64,000 bases of DNA, from the NCBI GenBank assembly GCA_016858145.1, contig JAEHOE010000101.1, positions 186,001-250,000 on the forward strand, given 5' to 3'. The stretch comes from Edaphochlamys debaryana (taxonomy: Eukaryota; Chlorophyta; Chlorophyceae; Chlamydomonadales). The notes beneath the pieces were generated by a model. It had not been told where the DNA came from, did not search any database, and worked only from the letters and a program-made list of their open reading frames with translations. The position numbers and the translations under genes are program-made. Shown here piece after piece: positions 12,601 through 22,191 of this stretch. Every line of letters begins with the position of its first letter. Position 1 is the first letter of the stretch.

Positions 12601-15600
12601 GAGGGGGGGAGCTGCATGGTTCGAGGGGGAGGGGGAGCTGCGCTCGATCTGTCGGCCCTCTGTCGAGTCTGCCCTGCCTTGTTGGCCCACTCGACCCGGC
12701 CATGAGTCCCACGACGGCACGCCCCGTGTCAATACACACATCTGCCTCCCCCCCTGCTCCCCCCCTGATCCGGCTCAGCAACGAACACCCCCCCTGTTCC
12801 CCCCCGTCCTCCCAGGGTGGAGCACACGGGCGAGTCCTACCTGGTGGTGTCGGGCCACGACGGCACTCCCGACCACCAGCGCCGCCTGCTGTCCATGGCG
12901 GCGGACATGCTGAGTGCCGTACAGCAGCTGGCCTTCCCGGGGGGGGAGGCGCTCAGGTGGGCGCTCGTCCCAGGAGGGGGGGATAGGAGGAGGGAGTGGC
13001 TGGGGAGGGGCGGAAGGAAGGAGTAGGCTTGCTGAGGCTGGGTGAGGGTGACGGGGGCAGAGGCTGCCGTAAACATCGAGCGCAGCGGGAGCGTCCTAGA
13101 AGGAGGATGGGGTTGTGGGAGGACAAGCCCGGGTGTTGGGACAGGGCGCTCATGCACGTGGCCCTGATCTGTCGTACAGGATCCGGATTGGGCTCCACAC
13201 GGGCCCCGCCTACGCCGGGGTGGTGGGCATCGACAACCCCCGCTACTGCGTGTTCGGTGAGGGGGGGGGAGGAAGGGGGGGGGCAAGGAGGGGGGGGCTT
13301 TGGACGAAATACAAGGGCAGGGAGGGGGTTAAGAGGGCAGGAGAGCCTTCGTTGCAACGCACTGGCACCTCGTGCTCATGCCCGGTTGACGGCTCCACGT
13401 GGTCGATCCCGGCGTGCCAAAACACACCGCCGCGCCCTCGCACCCCCCTCCGCCCCCTCCGCCCCCAGGCGACACGGTGTCCATCGCCAACGCGCTGGAG
13501 GCCAAAGGCTTCGCCAACGCCATCCACGTTAGTCACGACGTGTACGCCGCCATCAAGGCCAAGTGAGGGGGGCTCGGGCAAAAGGGGGGGAGGCCCGGAA
13601 AGCACAATTGTGATCGGTACCAGGCGGTGTGGCGAGCAGAGCATAGTCAAGGCCCCTACCTGGGGGGGGAAGCCGCAGCCCTAGGTAAGCATACGGTACG
13701 GAGGCCCACACCTCCAGGCCCGGGCTCGAGCGGGGGGCGGCGGGGCAGCGGAAGGAGAAAGCGGGGTGGGGAAACCGCACCCCTAGCGTGGCACCTAGGG
13801 CATCACGGGGACCGCAGGCAGCCCTCGAATGCTACGTGCACCCCCTGAGCCCCGCACCTCCTGTAACCCCTTTTCCCCCCCTTCCCCTCTCCCCCCCAAA
13901 GGGACCGGGACCGGCACCCCTCCATGTTCGTACCGGCCCGCAAGGCCATGACGGCCGGACCCGCGGTGATGGACACGTGGATCTACAAGGTGAGGAGATG
14001 CGGGGATGGGGGGGGGGAAGAGGGGCGTGTCAGGGGTGCCGCGCTCCCATCAACTCCACACGCGCACATGCAACCAACCCTGCCACCTGACGACCCCACT
14101 CCTGCTGCCCCCCACCCGTACAACCCCTCAGGCGGGCAACTGGCAGGGTGCCGTACAGCTCCTGGATGACGAGGAGCGGGACCGAGAGGTGGGTGGGAGC
14201 GGGGGGGTGGAGGGGGCTGCCAGAGTGTGTTTCGGGCCATGGCAGGGGCGTGGACGTGGGATGCAGGGTTGCTTGGACGGGGCTTGCACCTTGCACACGG
14301 GACCCAACCAACGAACTGATCAGCTAACCAACGACCAACCGCAGGCGGTTGAGCTCGAAGCGGCTGAGCGTGACGCCGCCAACCGCCGCGCCGAGGGTGA
14401 GGCCGCCGCCGCCGCCGCGGCGGCGGCGCTGGCGGAGGCCGCTGCGGCGGAGGCGGCGAGGGAGCGGGAGGCGGTGGATGCAGAGAAGGCTCGTACGGCG
14501 GCACTGGCGCTGCAGGTGTGTCACCATACGGCGGAGGGGAGGAGAGGCGGCGATGGGAAGGGGAGAGAGAGGGGGACGAGGCAGCGGGGAGTGGGTGCCC
14601 TGGTGGGCGTGTCAGGGTGAGGAGCGACGGGGGAAGGAGAGGAGGGGCAGGGATAGGGCCCGGGACCTCTGGCTCTGGATTTCGGTGCACACCGGGTTTG
14701 AATGCCGCCGCTCCGACTTTTTCTCGGGCCCCCACCTGACTAAGCCGACGTGTCGCTGCCCCCCCCCCCAGATCTCCCAGCTGACGGCCGAGCGGGAGGC
14801 GGCGCAGGCGGAGGCGGGGGCCGCCCGGGCCCGGGCCGACCTCCTAGCGGCGCGGGTGGCGGAGGAGGAGGCGGAGCGGCGGAGGCTCAAGGTGAGGTGG
14901 GGTGGGGGGTCGGCAGGCAGGGGCAGGGTGGGGTCCAACAGCTGACGTGTACGGCCACCTTGAGCGGATTAATGGCTGTTCCCATCTGCGGCCCTCCTCA
15001 TGTATCCGTACACGCCCTCAAGCCCCGCGCCTGGCAAACCTCTGTCTCGCCCACCCTCCGCCCCCCCCCCCCCCCCCCCCCCCCCCACCCCTCATCCCCC
15101 CCCCCCCAGGAGTCTCTCTCCCTCTACGAGAAGCTCCTCACAGAGGCACGGGAGGCGGTGGCCGCCGCAGCGCGCCGCTCCGCCACTCCCCCGCCCGCCG
15201 CCGCCGCCTCGCCGCCCTTCCACCCCGGCTACCCCCACACCCACGCCCACGCCCACGCCCACGCCCACCCCCACGCCGCCGCCCTGGCTGCCTCCGGCGC
15301 CGCCGTCGCCCGCTGGCTCCCCGAGCCTGGCACCTCCCCCCACCTGCCGCCCCACCTCGCTATGGCGGGGGAGGCTTTGGGCGGCGGCGCGGGCGTGGGC
15401 GGCATGGGTATGATGCACGGCGGCGGTGGGGGCGGGGGCGGGGGCGTGTTTTCGCCCGCGGGATCGGCGGCGGCGTCGGATGTGTTCTCTGTGGCGGATT
15501 CGGCCATGGGGCCGCGGGGACCGGGCAGCGTGGTTGCGGGACAGGTGGGAAGGGGGGGGGACTGGGGAGGGCGGGAGGGTGGAGGGGAGCAGGGGGGAGG

Positions 15601-17077
15601 GCGGTTGGGCCGTGGGCGACGTACTGTACGGCAGCCGGGCGGGGCGTTGGCATCAAGGCCCTCATGCCCGGGCGTGGCGGGGCGGGCGGGGCGTGTCGTT
15701 CGGGGGTCAAAACACACCTGACACCCACCTCCGCCCCCTCCCCTCCGACCCACCCGCACCGCAGGTGGCCCAGAGCTTCTACACAATGGCCTACCCCGTG
15801 GACATGTTCCTGCGGGTGGGGGTGGGGGTGAAGGGGGTGGTGATGGGGGGTCGGGGGAAGTGAGGGAGAGGGAGGGTTGAGGGGGCAGTGTGCTGCAGCA
15901 AAGGGTGGTGATGGGGGTTGGAGCACGTGCTACCCTGGCCCCTGCCTGCCGGGCCTTTCAGGGACAGCTGCCGGTCACGTGTTATCCCATGCCCTACCGC
16001 ACTGGGCCTATCCATCCGTGATCTCATTACCGGCAGCCGACCAGCGGGCTCCACTCACCCCTCCCCGTCTCCCCCTCTTCCCCCCCCTCCCTCCCTCCCC
16101 CCCCTGTCAGGACATTGGGCTGCCCCAGTACGTGGGCCTCATGGCGGCTCAGGAGGTGACCCCCCTGGTGCTGGCGGAGATGACGGAGGCGGAGCTGGAG
16201 GTAGGGGGGGGAGCCGAGGGAGAAAAAGGGGGGTTTGACCGTCGGGAGGGGCGTGTGTGCTCCGTGTGCGGAGCTGCGGACGTTGCTTTTGGTAGCGAAG
16301 GGGGTTGGAGGGAGACACGCGGGCATATGTGCGCGGATGCGCCCCGCTCCCCTAGGCCCCAGCCCCACAACCCTGCACTCCTCCACCACCACCCCACCAC
16401 CACCACCCCACCGCCACCCCACCCTAAGGCCCTGGGAGTGGAGACGGTGGGCGCCCGCCGGCGCATCTGCGACGCCGCACGGCAGTACGCCGCCAAGGTC
16501 AAGAGTACGGCACGCATGATGGCCATGTACAGGTGCGGGGCCCGGGTTGGGCCTGCTTGGGCCTTGCTGCATGGCTTTAGAATGAGGGGGGCCCTGGCAA
16601 GGGGCGGCGACGGCAGTGGCGGCACAGCCCAACTGGTGACAGTGCTCAAAGGGGCCGCCACGAGCACGCTATCACCTTCTCCTCTCCCCTTCTTCCCTCC
16701 CACGCTCTCGTCCACCATCTCCCCTCCCCCTCACCCCCACCCTCCCCCTCACCCCCACCCTCCCCCTCACCCCCACCCCCGTCCCCAGGGACGGCCAAGC
16801 CATGGTCTCCACAGCGCCCGCCGTCGCCGCCTACATGACTCGCCAGCGGCAGCAGGCGGCGGCGGGAGGCGCGGCGGCGGCGGAGGCGGAGGCGGCGGCA
16901 GCGGCGGCGGTGGCGGCAGGCGGCTCGACGGAGCCGGCGCTGGCGGCGGAGGCCTCTGGCGGCGGCGGCAGCCTGCCCCCCGCCTCCGGCGCCGCCACTG
17001 CCGCCGCGGCCCTGGCCGCCGCTCTGTCCGCGGTGGACGGCGGTCAGAGCCCGGGCCCCGGCAGCCCCGGGGTTTAG
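2822..17077 (+). CDS. Rhodopsin-histidine kinase-response regulator-cyclase-SAM fusion (2c-Cyclop / HKR family)
   Basis: A 40-exon gene for a predicted 1602-residue protein; the exons sum to 4809 bases with every codon phase matching. Domain order: seven-helix opsin (about 75-330), DHp and HATPase kinase (355-600), Gly/Ala-rich linker (603-815), receiver (820-945), class III cyclase (950-1140), coiled coil (1165-1280), His-rich linker (1281-1425), SAM (1430-1507), Ala/Gly-rich tail. This is the architecture of algal two-component cyclase opsins, which the literature describes as ATP-dependent, light-inhibited guanylyl cyclases. Chemistry seen: candidate retinal lysine K315, kinase H369, receiver D873, guanine-type cyclase residues E1033 and C1101. 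Oddities are a 21-base exon, a GC-AG first intron, and loss of the cyclase transition-state Asn and Arg. Exon coordinates are given with the domain entries. The start is uncertain (2822 or 2867). No TGTAA was found near the 3' end. Confidence 0.9.
3233..3253 (+). other. 21-nt micro-exon 2, reached through a GC-AG intron
   Basis: The exon encodes the join R-GLIISYQ at the start of helix B. Exon 1 ends at 3144 and is followed by GCAAGG, so intron 1 (3145-3232) is of GC-AG type. Intron 2 starts with the perfect donor GTGAGT at 3254. Both flanking phases match, and without these seven residues the helix A-B loop would be out of frame. Confidence 0.65.
6801..8910 (+). other. Histidine kinase core (DHp + HATPase), exons 12-18
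   Basis: Exons: 6801-6880, 7077-7236, 7436-7564, 7854-7943, 8164-8241, 8446-8550, 8813-8910. The H-box reads [20 protein letters not shown] with phospho-accepting H369. The N-box reads [13 protein letters not shown], the G1 box SDTGVGIP, the F box IFGAFEQ and the G2 box [10 protein letters not shown]. All canonical ATP-binding and phosphotransfer residues are present, so the kinase looks catalytically competent. It follows the opsin directly through a helical linker, as expected for a sensor relaying conformational change. Confidence 0.92.
9229..9867 (+). other. Exon 19: Gly/Ala/Ser-rich linker between kinase and receiver
   Basis: A single 639-base exon of about 213 residues, the longest in the gene. 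It opens [17 protein letters not shown] and continues through poly-Gly, poly-Ala and Arg/Ser-rich runs before the more ordered [19 protein letters not shown]. No fold is recognised. GGC-type triplet runs suggest expansion by replication slippage. It likely tethers the receiver flexibly to the kinase. Confidence 0.8.
10179..11661 (+). other. Response-regulator receiver domain and linker helix, exons 20-25
   Basis: Exons: 10179-10233, 10422-10469, 10677-10778, 11008-11106, 11400-11468, 11617-11661. The acidic pocket DDD (827-829), the phospho-acceptor in [15 protein letters not shown] (D873), the switch Ser in IIMVSAKGH and the conserved Lys in VDYVKKPF are all present. The expected route is phosphotransfer from H369 to D873 within or between chains. 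Exon 25 begins the helical segment that links receiver to cyclase in this family. Confidence 0.92.
11813..13989 (+). other. Class III nucleotide cyclase domain, exons 26-32
   Basis: Exons: 11813-11920, 12210-12272, 12410-12468, 12816-12956, 13180-13256, 13469-13562, 13902-13989. The cyclase-type linker [17 protein letters not shown] precedes the core. First metal Asp: FADVAGW (D991). Guanine-type specificity pair: E1033 in VEHTGESY and C1101 in PRYCVFGD. The second metal Asp of the usual GD(A/S)Y motif is Glu (E1037). In the stretch [12 protein letters not shown] the transition-state Asn and Arg of the canonical GDTVN..xR pattern are Ser1108 and Ala1112. It was therefore built as a guanylyl cyclase, but catalysis may be weak, altered or lost. 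Confidence 0.88.
14132..15544 (+). other. Alanine/glutamate-rich coiled coil and His-rich linker, exons 33-36
   Basis: Exons: 14132-14188, 14345-14515, 14772-14891, 15110-15544. Residues 1165-1280 are rich in Ala, Glu and Arg with no Pro or Gly breaks, as in a long parallel coiled coil. Exon 36 then carries an (Ala-His)n run, [12 protein letters not shown], encoded by a CCCACG-type hexamer repeat at about 15234-15275, followed by Gly runs. The His run could bind metal or be a slippage product. Confidence 0.8.
15765..17077 (+). other. SAM domain and C-terminal tail, exons 37-40
   Basis: Exons: 15765-15815, 16111-16200, 16429-16532, 16789-17077. The assembled segment has the sterile-alpha-motif pattern: a [14 protein letters not shown] first helix, a middle [16 protein letters not shown] and a closing [18 protein letters not shown] domains mediate homo- or hetero-oligomerisation, so this may order the photoreceptor into arrays or dock a partner. 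The last exon is an Ala/Gly-rich tail ending at TAG (17075-17077). Confidence 0.8.
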
Positions 17078-18660
17078 GGTGGAGGGGCGCCGGGTGCGGA
17101 TGGACGTGGCAGTGCAGCGGGGTTCGGGTCAGGGTTTGGGCATCGGGGTTTGGGTCAGGGAGGTCAGCCGCTTTGGTGGCGATTGCCTGCGGTGTTGCAT
17201 TGCGGTGATGAGACAATAGGCGGGGCAGCTGCGACGCTGGTGTGCGCTGTGCAGTAGGGGTGGGGGCACGGAGGGCAGCCGCATTGGCACAAGGGCCAGG
17301 CTTGGGCGAGGGCTGCAGCCATGCCGGCGCGCGTCCCGTGCTACAGGGTACTGTCGTTGTTCTTCTTGGGCTGAGCCGTCAAACGGATCAGGGCATCAGC
17401 CGTGAACTGACGGGCGCTGTTATAGCACCCTCGCACTGAACCCCGTTCGGGTTAGCTCAGCGCGTTGCTCGAATGGGCTGAGGTTTGGCACAACAGGCTG
17501 GGTCTACCTTTCTGTTTCTCAGGGAGTTCCACACACGTCTGAGGTTTTGATGCGTACTGGACTGGGGCCCCGTTATGTCTCCATATTTCTGGGATACCGT
17601 ACTGGCTGGGGAACAGGTGCTAGGATGGCAGTTGTTTGGGGACGGGGTACCGCTGCTGATGTACGGGATTGGTCAGGGCCTGAGGCTGTTGCAGAGATAT
17701 GGTTCGGTATATGGACCGGGAAGGGCGCGGAGGGGCGTGGCTGTGAGGACTTGGCTGCGTGCGAGAAGGCCCGAGGCCCGAGGGAGAGGCGACGCGACTA
17801 GGCGGGAGAAGGGTGACGGAGGCGGTGGAGGAGGAGGAACCGGGGGAGCAATACGAGGAAGGCTGGACGGGCGAGACTGCTGCAGGGAGGCCCCCCTCAC
17901 TCAATGCGGGGGGGGGGGGTACACCATGGGTGTTCGTGTCACGGGCGCATCGAAGCCTGGGGGAGGGGGTTCTGCGCGGTAGGGAGGTTGGCCGTTGGTC
18001 TGTCCGGCGGGAGATCTGGACCCTGCTTGCCTGGAGGCGAGGGGGCATTGCCGTATGCCGTATATGGCTGGGTTTGCTTAGAATTGTCCGGGGATTGCGT
18101 GCGTGGTAGTGTGGAACTGAGTTTCAGGTTGTTGCGGGCGTGGGCAGGGTTGCGGATGTGACTCTGCCGCACGTGGACTCGTGGACGAGCACCGGCAGAG
18201 CTCATGGCTTAGCATGGGGACTGCCAGCGTGCCCGGGTGCATTACTCTGCCCTGCCTGTGTCTAGTACAGTATTGATCGCTTGCGCACATGTACCGGGGT
18301 GGGCGGCTGGCCGGATGGGGCTGGGCGCTCTGGGCCCTGCTGGGCCGCTACTCGTGCAGGCAGTTGGGTGGCACACCTTGCCACTTCGGAGAACCTTGAG
18401 CAGAGATTGAAGGCGGGGTCGCGGCGGGTTGACCCGCTAAACGAGGATCTGTGTGAATGGCTGTGTCTATGTCTTGGCACACGGTCAGCAATATTGCGTG
18501 ACGGGGGAAGATTTAAGGCGCGACACCTCATGGGGTAGAAGACTTGAAACGAAGCAATTGCCGCTGACCCTGATGGTGGGGGCGCCCCCGGGAAGACGGG
18601 CATAGCACCCGTCGTGTAGCGCACAAGCTACACGATGCTACGATGTTTCTAGCACTACGG
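17078..18660. other. Downstream of opsin-cyclase gene, no gene seen
   Basis: The first part is presumably the 3' UTR of the opsin-cyclase gene, although no TGTAA was found on the plus strand here. G-rich, unique-looking sequence follows. The open frames on both strands between 17550 and 18540 have no recognisable family, splice signals or gene-like third-position pattern. Confidence 0.5.
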
Positions 18661-18800
18661 TACAGGGAGCTCGGCACCCTCGCTGCCGAGTTGTTCTCGT
18701 CGGGGAGCCGGCGGGCTGGGGTAGAGAAGCAGGTCAAGGACCTGTTGGCCAAGGGATTCATCCGCCCTTCCACATCACCCTACGGGGCTCCCGTCCTCCC
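18661..18800 (+). mobile_element. Ty3/gypsy-type reverse transcriptase remnant
   Basis: The frame reads YREL, then about 20 residues, then VEKQVKDLLAKGFIRPSTS, then PYGAPVL. In Ty3/gypsy and related retroelements the start of the reverse transcriptase reads YR(M/L)...L..qL.elL.kGfIrPS.SPyGAPVL, so the match is specific. After GAPVL the expected (V/F)KKKDG is absent and the frame runs into unrelated sequence, so this is a short, decayed fragment. No flanking LTRs, protease, RNase H or integrase were seen. Confidence 0.65.
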
Positions 18801-19168
18801 CGCTACTCCCACTTATTGGAGTCTTCTGTGTGAATGTAGTCGGGTTTGGAGGAGGCACACCGGCGAGGCCCTGCCAGGCCGCAACATCGAGTCCTGTTGG
18901 ACCCAACGGACGTACATGCTGCGTGCTGTACGGCCTTGTTCAGACGTGGCTGAGTGCGATTCTGATAGTTGCAGTTGACTATTGCCCTTGATTGCAGTCG
19001 AACTAGTAATCGTAGCTTGTCCAGCTGCTGTCCGTTGTGGACGCATCGGCGTTGCAGTCCGCGCTCTCATGAAGCCAACCTTGGTTCAACGCAGCCCAAG
19101 CAGTGCACATGCTCTAGCTCCCTCCTTTAGACGCCCTTTGGAACGCTGATGCGAAGCGGTCAGCGGCC

Positions 19169-20482
19169 ATGGCATCCGACGGATTGCGCCACGCAGCGCC
19201 ACACACCGTGGTGGTTGCGTTGACGCTTGGACTCGTTGTCGCGTGCATTATTGGCGGGCTGGTGCTGCTGATTGTCCACTCTCGGGACCGGCCGTGCAAC
19301 GAGGATATGCAGCGTCCCGTTGCGCTCTCTGCTGCTGTGGCGTCTTCAAACCGCGCCACGATGACGCCACTGATGGCCGTGAGTCGTATGGGTAGACGAG
19401 CGAAGAGCGGCGTTTTGAGCAACAGTTGCCGAGCTGCAGGTCGCGTTGCTGCGCTGACTGTCGTCGCTTGCTGTCTGAGTAGCGTGGCTGGACAGCAGCA
19501 ACAACGGTGCACGCGACGTTGATGCAGCGAACCCGTTTTCCTCGCCATGCCGACCTGCCGCTGCTCAACAGGAGTCCATAGCCCGCGCACGCGCTTCGTC
19601 ATCATCTGCTGGCACCGCGGCCGGTGTTGCCGCTCGGCGGCGAAGGAATACCGAAGCCGAGCCCACGCAGAGTACCCGAGAGGGGCACGGCGCGGCCGCC
19701 GGGGGGCCTGCCCACGACAGCGCTGCCCTCCTCGACACGACCAGTTTACTGGATACCCAGGTGCGCCTCAGCCTCTCTGCCCATGCCCAGGAGCAACGTC
19801 CAGCCACAGCCTATCTGTAAGGAAGACCACCCTGCAGGCGTCCCCCGCATGTTTCTCCAAGTAGTTGCCCCCCGGCCCCGACCGGCCCCCCAGGAGACGA
19901 TGGACTCGGCCACTGTCGGGGAGATCCTGGGCAGCGTTGACCACAGGCGAGTTTCCACCCCGGAGCACCCTACGGGAACTGCCTTTGACCCCGCCCCGAA
20001 GACTGGTTCGCACGGAGGCCCCGCCCATCGAAGTAATAGGCTTGTAATTCTGCCCCCTCTGCCCTTTTCCCCACAGCCATGTGCTGGAGACCCAAGTGCT
20101 CCTGAGCTCGTTCCAGTGGAACCTGGGTGAGGCGTCGACACAAAGGGCAGCGAGGGCACCGGTGTGGCTGATGGGCAGATTGGGCCGTGAGGGGTGGCTC
20201 GGAGGAGGCTGTGGATGCGTGAAGGGCATCAAGAAGGACTCATTTGCGGGCGTGGCACGGGGCTGTGATGGCTTGCTTTGCCGAAGTTCGAGGGGGGCCA
20301 GGGTCTGGGACTGTTGCGCAGGACCCAAACCGACACCCCGCGCGGCCTGCACATTGCACGAGCCGGCCGATCAGCCCTACGCAGCGCACTTAAGCGGCTT
20401 CCCTGCTCCCTGCCTCCTGCCCCTGCCACTACCCCCAGACGAGCTAATGGCGACCGAGGGCATGGTCGCCCGCAACATATGA
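19169..20482 (+). CDS. Tentative small spliced gene with an N-terminal membrane segment, unrecognised
   Basis: Proposed exons are 19169-19391, 19528-19760, 19894-19946, 20077-20126 and 20439-20482, giving 200 residues. ATG 19169 opens a frame with one clear membrane helix, TVVVALTLGLVVACIIGGLV, followed by a basic stop-transfer HSRDRP. Exons 2-5 join in frame: ...LLDTQ / ETMDSATVGEILGSVDH / SHVLETQVLLSSFQWNL / DELMATEGMVARNI and stop. The exon 3 donor is GC (CACAG|GCGAGT); acceptors such as TTTTCCCCACAG are good. The exon 1 to 2 link is the weakest part, and exon 1 could belong to something else. The family is not recognised. It lies just after the retroelement fragment, so an element-derived origin is possible. 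Confidence 0.35.
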
Positions 20483-21731
20483 GGGCCCCGGCCCCGCCGG
20501 CCCTGGTGGACGGGCGCCTCCGCCCGACCCACATGGGCGCCCTGGCCGACCCACATGGGCGCCCTGGCCGACCCACGCCACCCTTTCCCTGTGGGGCCAC
20601 CACCGGTCGCACGGGTTAGGGTGGCCCGCGTGGCCCCTGGGCGGTCCATGGACGACGCTCGGAGCGCCTGGCGGCCGGCGGACCTCGAGCGACCTCGAGC
20701 GCCGGCGCACGGACGGGGCACGGACAGGGCGGGGCGGGGCGCGGCCGGGCCCTGGACATGGTCAGCGCGGGCGCGGGTGGCACAGCCACAACCGTGGGCA
20801 GCGATTGCGGTCGGCATCGGAAACGAGTTTCCGTCCCACGCGTGGAACGGCGTCGGGGCTATGACGCATGGCCCTGGCAGGGGCCCTGGGGCGCGTTAGG
20901 GCCGCTGCGTGCTGGGGCCCTCGGCCCTGGGGCGGCCGCCGCGCGGACGGGCGCCTGACCCCTCGGCACGAGCAGCCGGGGCCGCAGGGCGGGTGTGCTG
21001 CGCTGCGCTGCGCTTCACCGCGGGGCGTCGCCGCTGCGGCAGCCTGCCGGGCGTGCCGGCCTGCCTACTAGGCATCCGAGCCGCCGGGCTCCCGGGACGG
21101 GGCGGGGCGGGGTCCGTGGCGGTCCGCTCCCGACCCCGGCCGGCGCCGCCGCTTGCACACTCGGGCTTTGGGGCCTTGGTGATGCGGGGCTGCGGGTCCC
21201 TGGGCTGCGCCCTCTACCGCACAGCCGCGGGCGCTGCGGGGGTCTGCGCCCGTGTGCGAGGGACCGCCGCTTGCCGGCCGGCCCGGCGTGCAGAGGCGGC
21301 AGGGCCCAAGAGCCACCGCTCAGCATCGTACAAGTGGCGAAACGGCGATTGATATGGCTGCAGAGGATTGAGGCGAGGGAGCCTGTGAGCGGCCTGGTGG
21401 CATCATGTCTGGCAGGCCCGGGGCGTGCTGCTGGCTGGGCGGGGTGCGCTTTGTGTGAGGCGCTGCATTGGAAGCAGTGGGTTTCCATCGGTGCATTGGG
21501 AGGTGGGGACGTCTTGTCTGCAAAGACTTACTTGTCAAGCCTTCCTCGTCAGGGCTCCTGGGGGGCTGGGTTGCGCGCGGGGGTTCGAGGCGGTGCCACG
21601 CCGCATCGTCCCATGTTTCTCAAAGCGCTGGATCGCGAGGGCGATGTTGTTCCGTCCCAGAGAGACGTGCTAGGACATTCTGCTCCTCCTTCTGTCCTGT
21701 CGGAGCCAAAGAGCTGAAGGGGGAGCGTATG
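20483..21731. other. Very GC-rich intergenic stretch
   Basis: Apart from the tandem repeat, no gene, domain or splice pattern was recognised. Sequence from about 20690 to 21330 is dominated by GGGCCG/GGCGGGG-type tracts. Overlapping open frames run on both strands, as expected from composition. Confidence 0.45.
20526..20576 (+). repeat. 22-bp tandem repeat, about 2.3 copies
   Basis: The unit GACCCACATGGGCGCCCTGGCC occurs at 20526-20547 and 20548-20569 without mismatch, and a third copy begins at 20570. It lies in a very GC-rich, non-genic stretch. Confidence 0.85.
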
Positions 21732-21905
21732 AAGGGGTATTGCAACAAGGGATCACCCGGCGCGAATTGGGGCAAGTTGACGATGCTGGCGGAGGGGGCG
21801 CAAAAGGCGCATGTTGTGAGGCAGGCGAAGGTGGACCAGGCGGCGATGGAGGCGGCGGTGAAGAAGGCGTGGGATGAGGCGGCTGCCTGCGGCTTTTGGT
21901 CGTGA
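21732..21905 (+). CDS. Orphan coding-like stretch, possible last exon or gene fragment
   Basis: The frame from about 21732 to the TGA at 21903-21905 has gene-like codon choice (AAG, GAG, GCG) and an amphipathic look: GANWGKLTMLAEGAQKAHVV followed by RQAKVDQAAMEAAVKKAWDE, ending ACGFWS. This resembles the C-terminal exon of a real protein, but the family is not recognised and no convincing upstream exon was found. It could be a surviving piece of a transposed gene. Confidence 0.3.
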   Translation, partial: KGYCNKGSPGANWGKLTMLAEGAQKAHVVRQAKVDQAAMEAAVKKAWDEAAACGFWS

Positions 21906-22164
21906 GCTGTGCGGCGGCTGCCAGTCGGTTCTGTACTCTTGAAGGGTGGACGGCCGACGCAACACATCCGCGGCTGGTCCCACCGCCAAGGCTCCCATGG
22001 TACGCCTCAACAAGAAGAGAGAAGAAGCGCCCACTGGGAACAAAATGTGTGTCGGTGTGGGTCGATGTTTGTTCACACTGACAATGCGGATTGCGATTGC
22101 AGATGTGTTTGGTCCTTCTTGCGTTTGACAGGGCTCGCCTGGCACTAAGTTCACACGTGCCCGC

Positions 22165-22191
22165 GCGTCCGAGACAGCTGGTCTCGGACGC
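22165..22191. repeat. Perfect 11-bp inverted repeat (hairpin)
   Basis: The arms GCGTCCGAGAC and GTCTCGGACGC flank the five-base spacer AGCTG. No gene adjoins it. It could be a transposon end, a structured RNA element or chance. Confidence 0.7.

Noticed and set aside
17440..17485. tRNA-like A-box (GTTAGCTCAGCGCG)
   Set aside because: No T-arm/B-box GGTTCGAATC or acceptor pairing follows within tRNA length.
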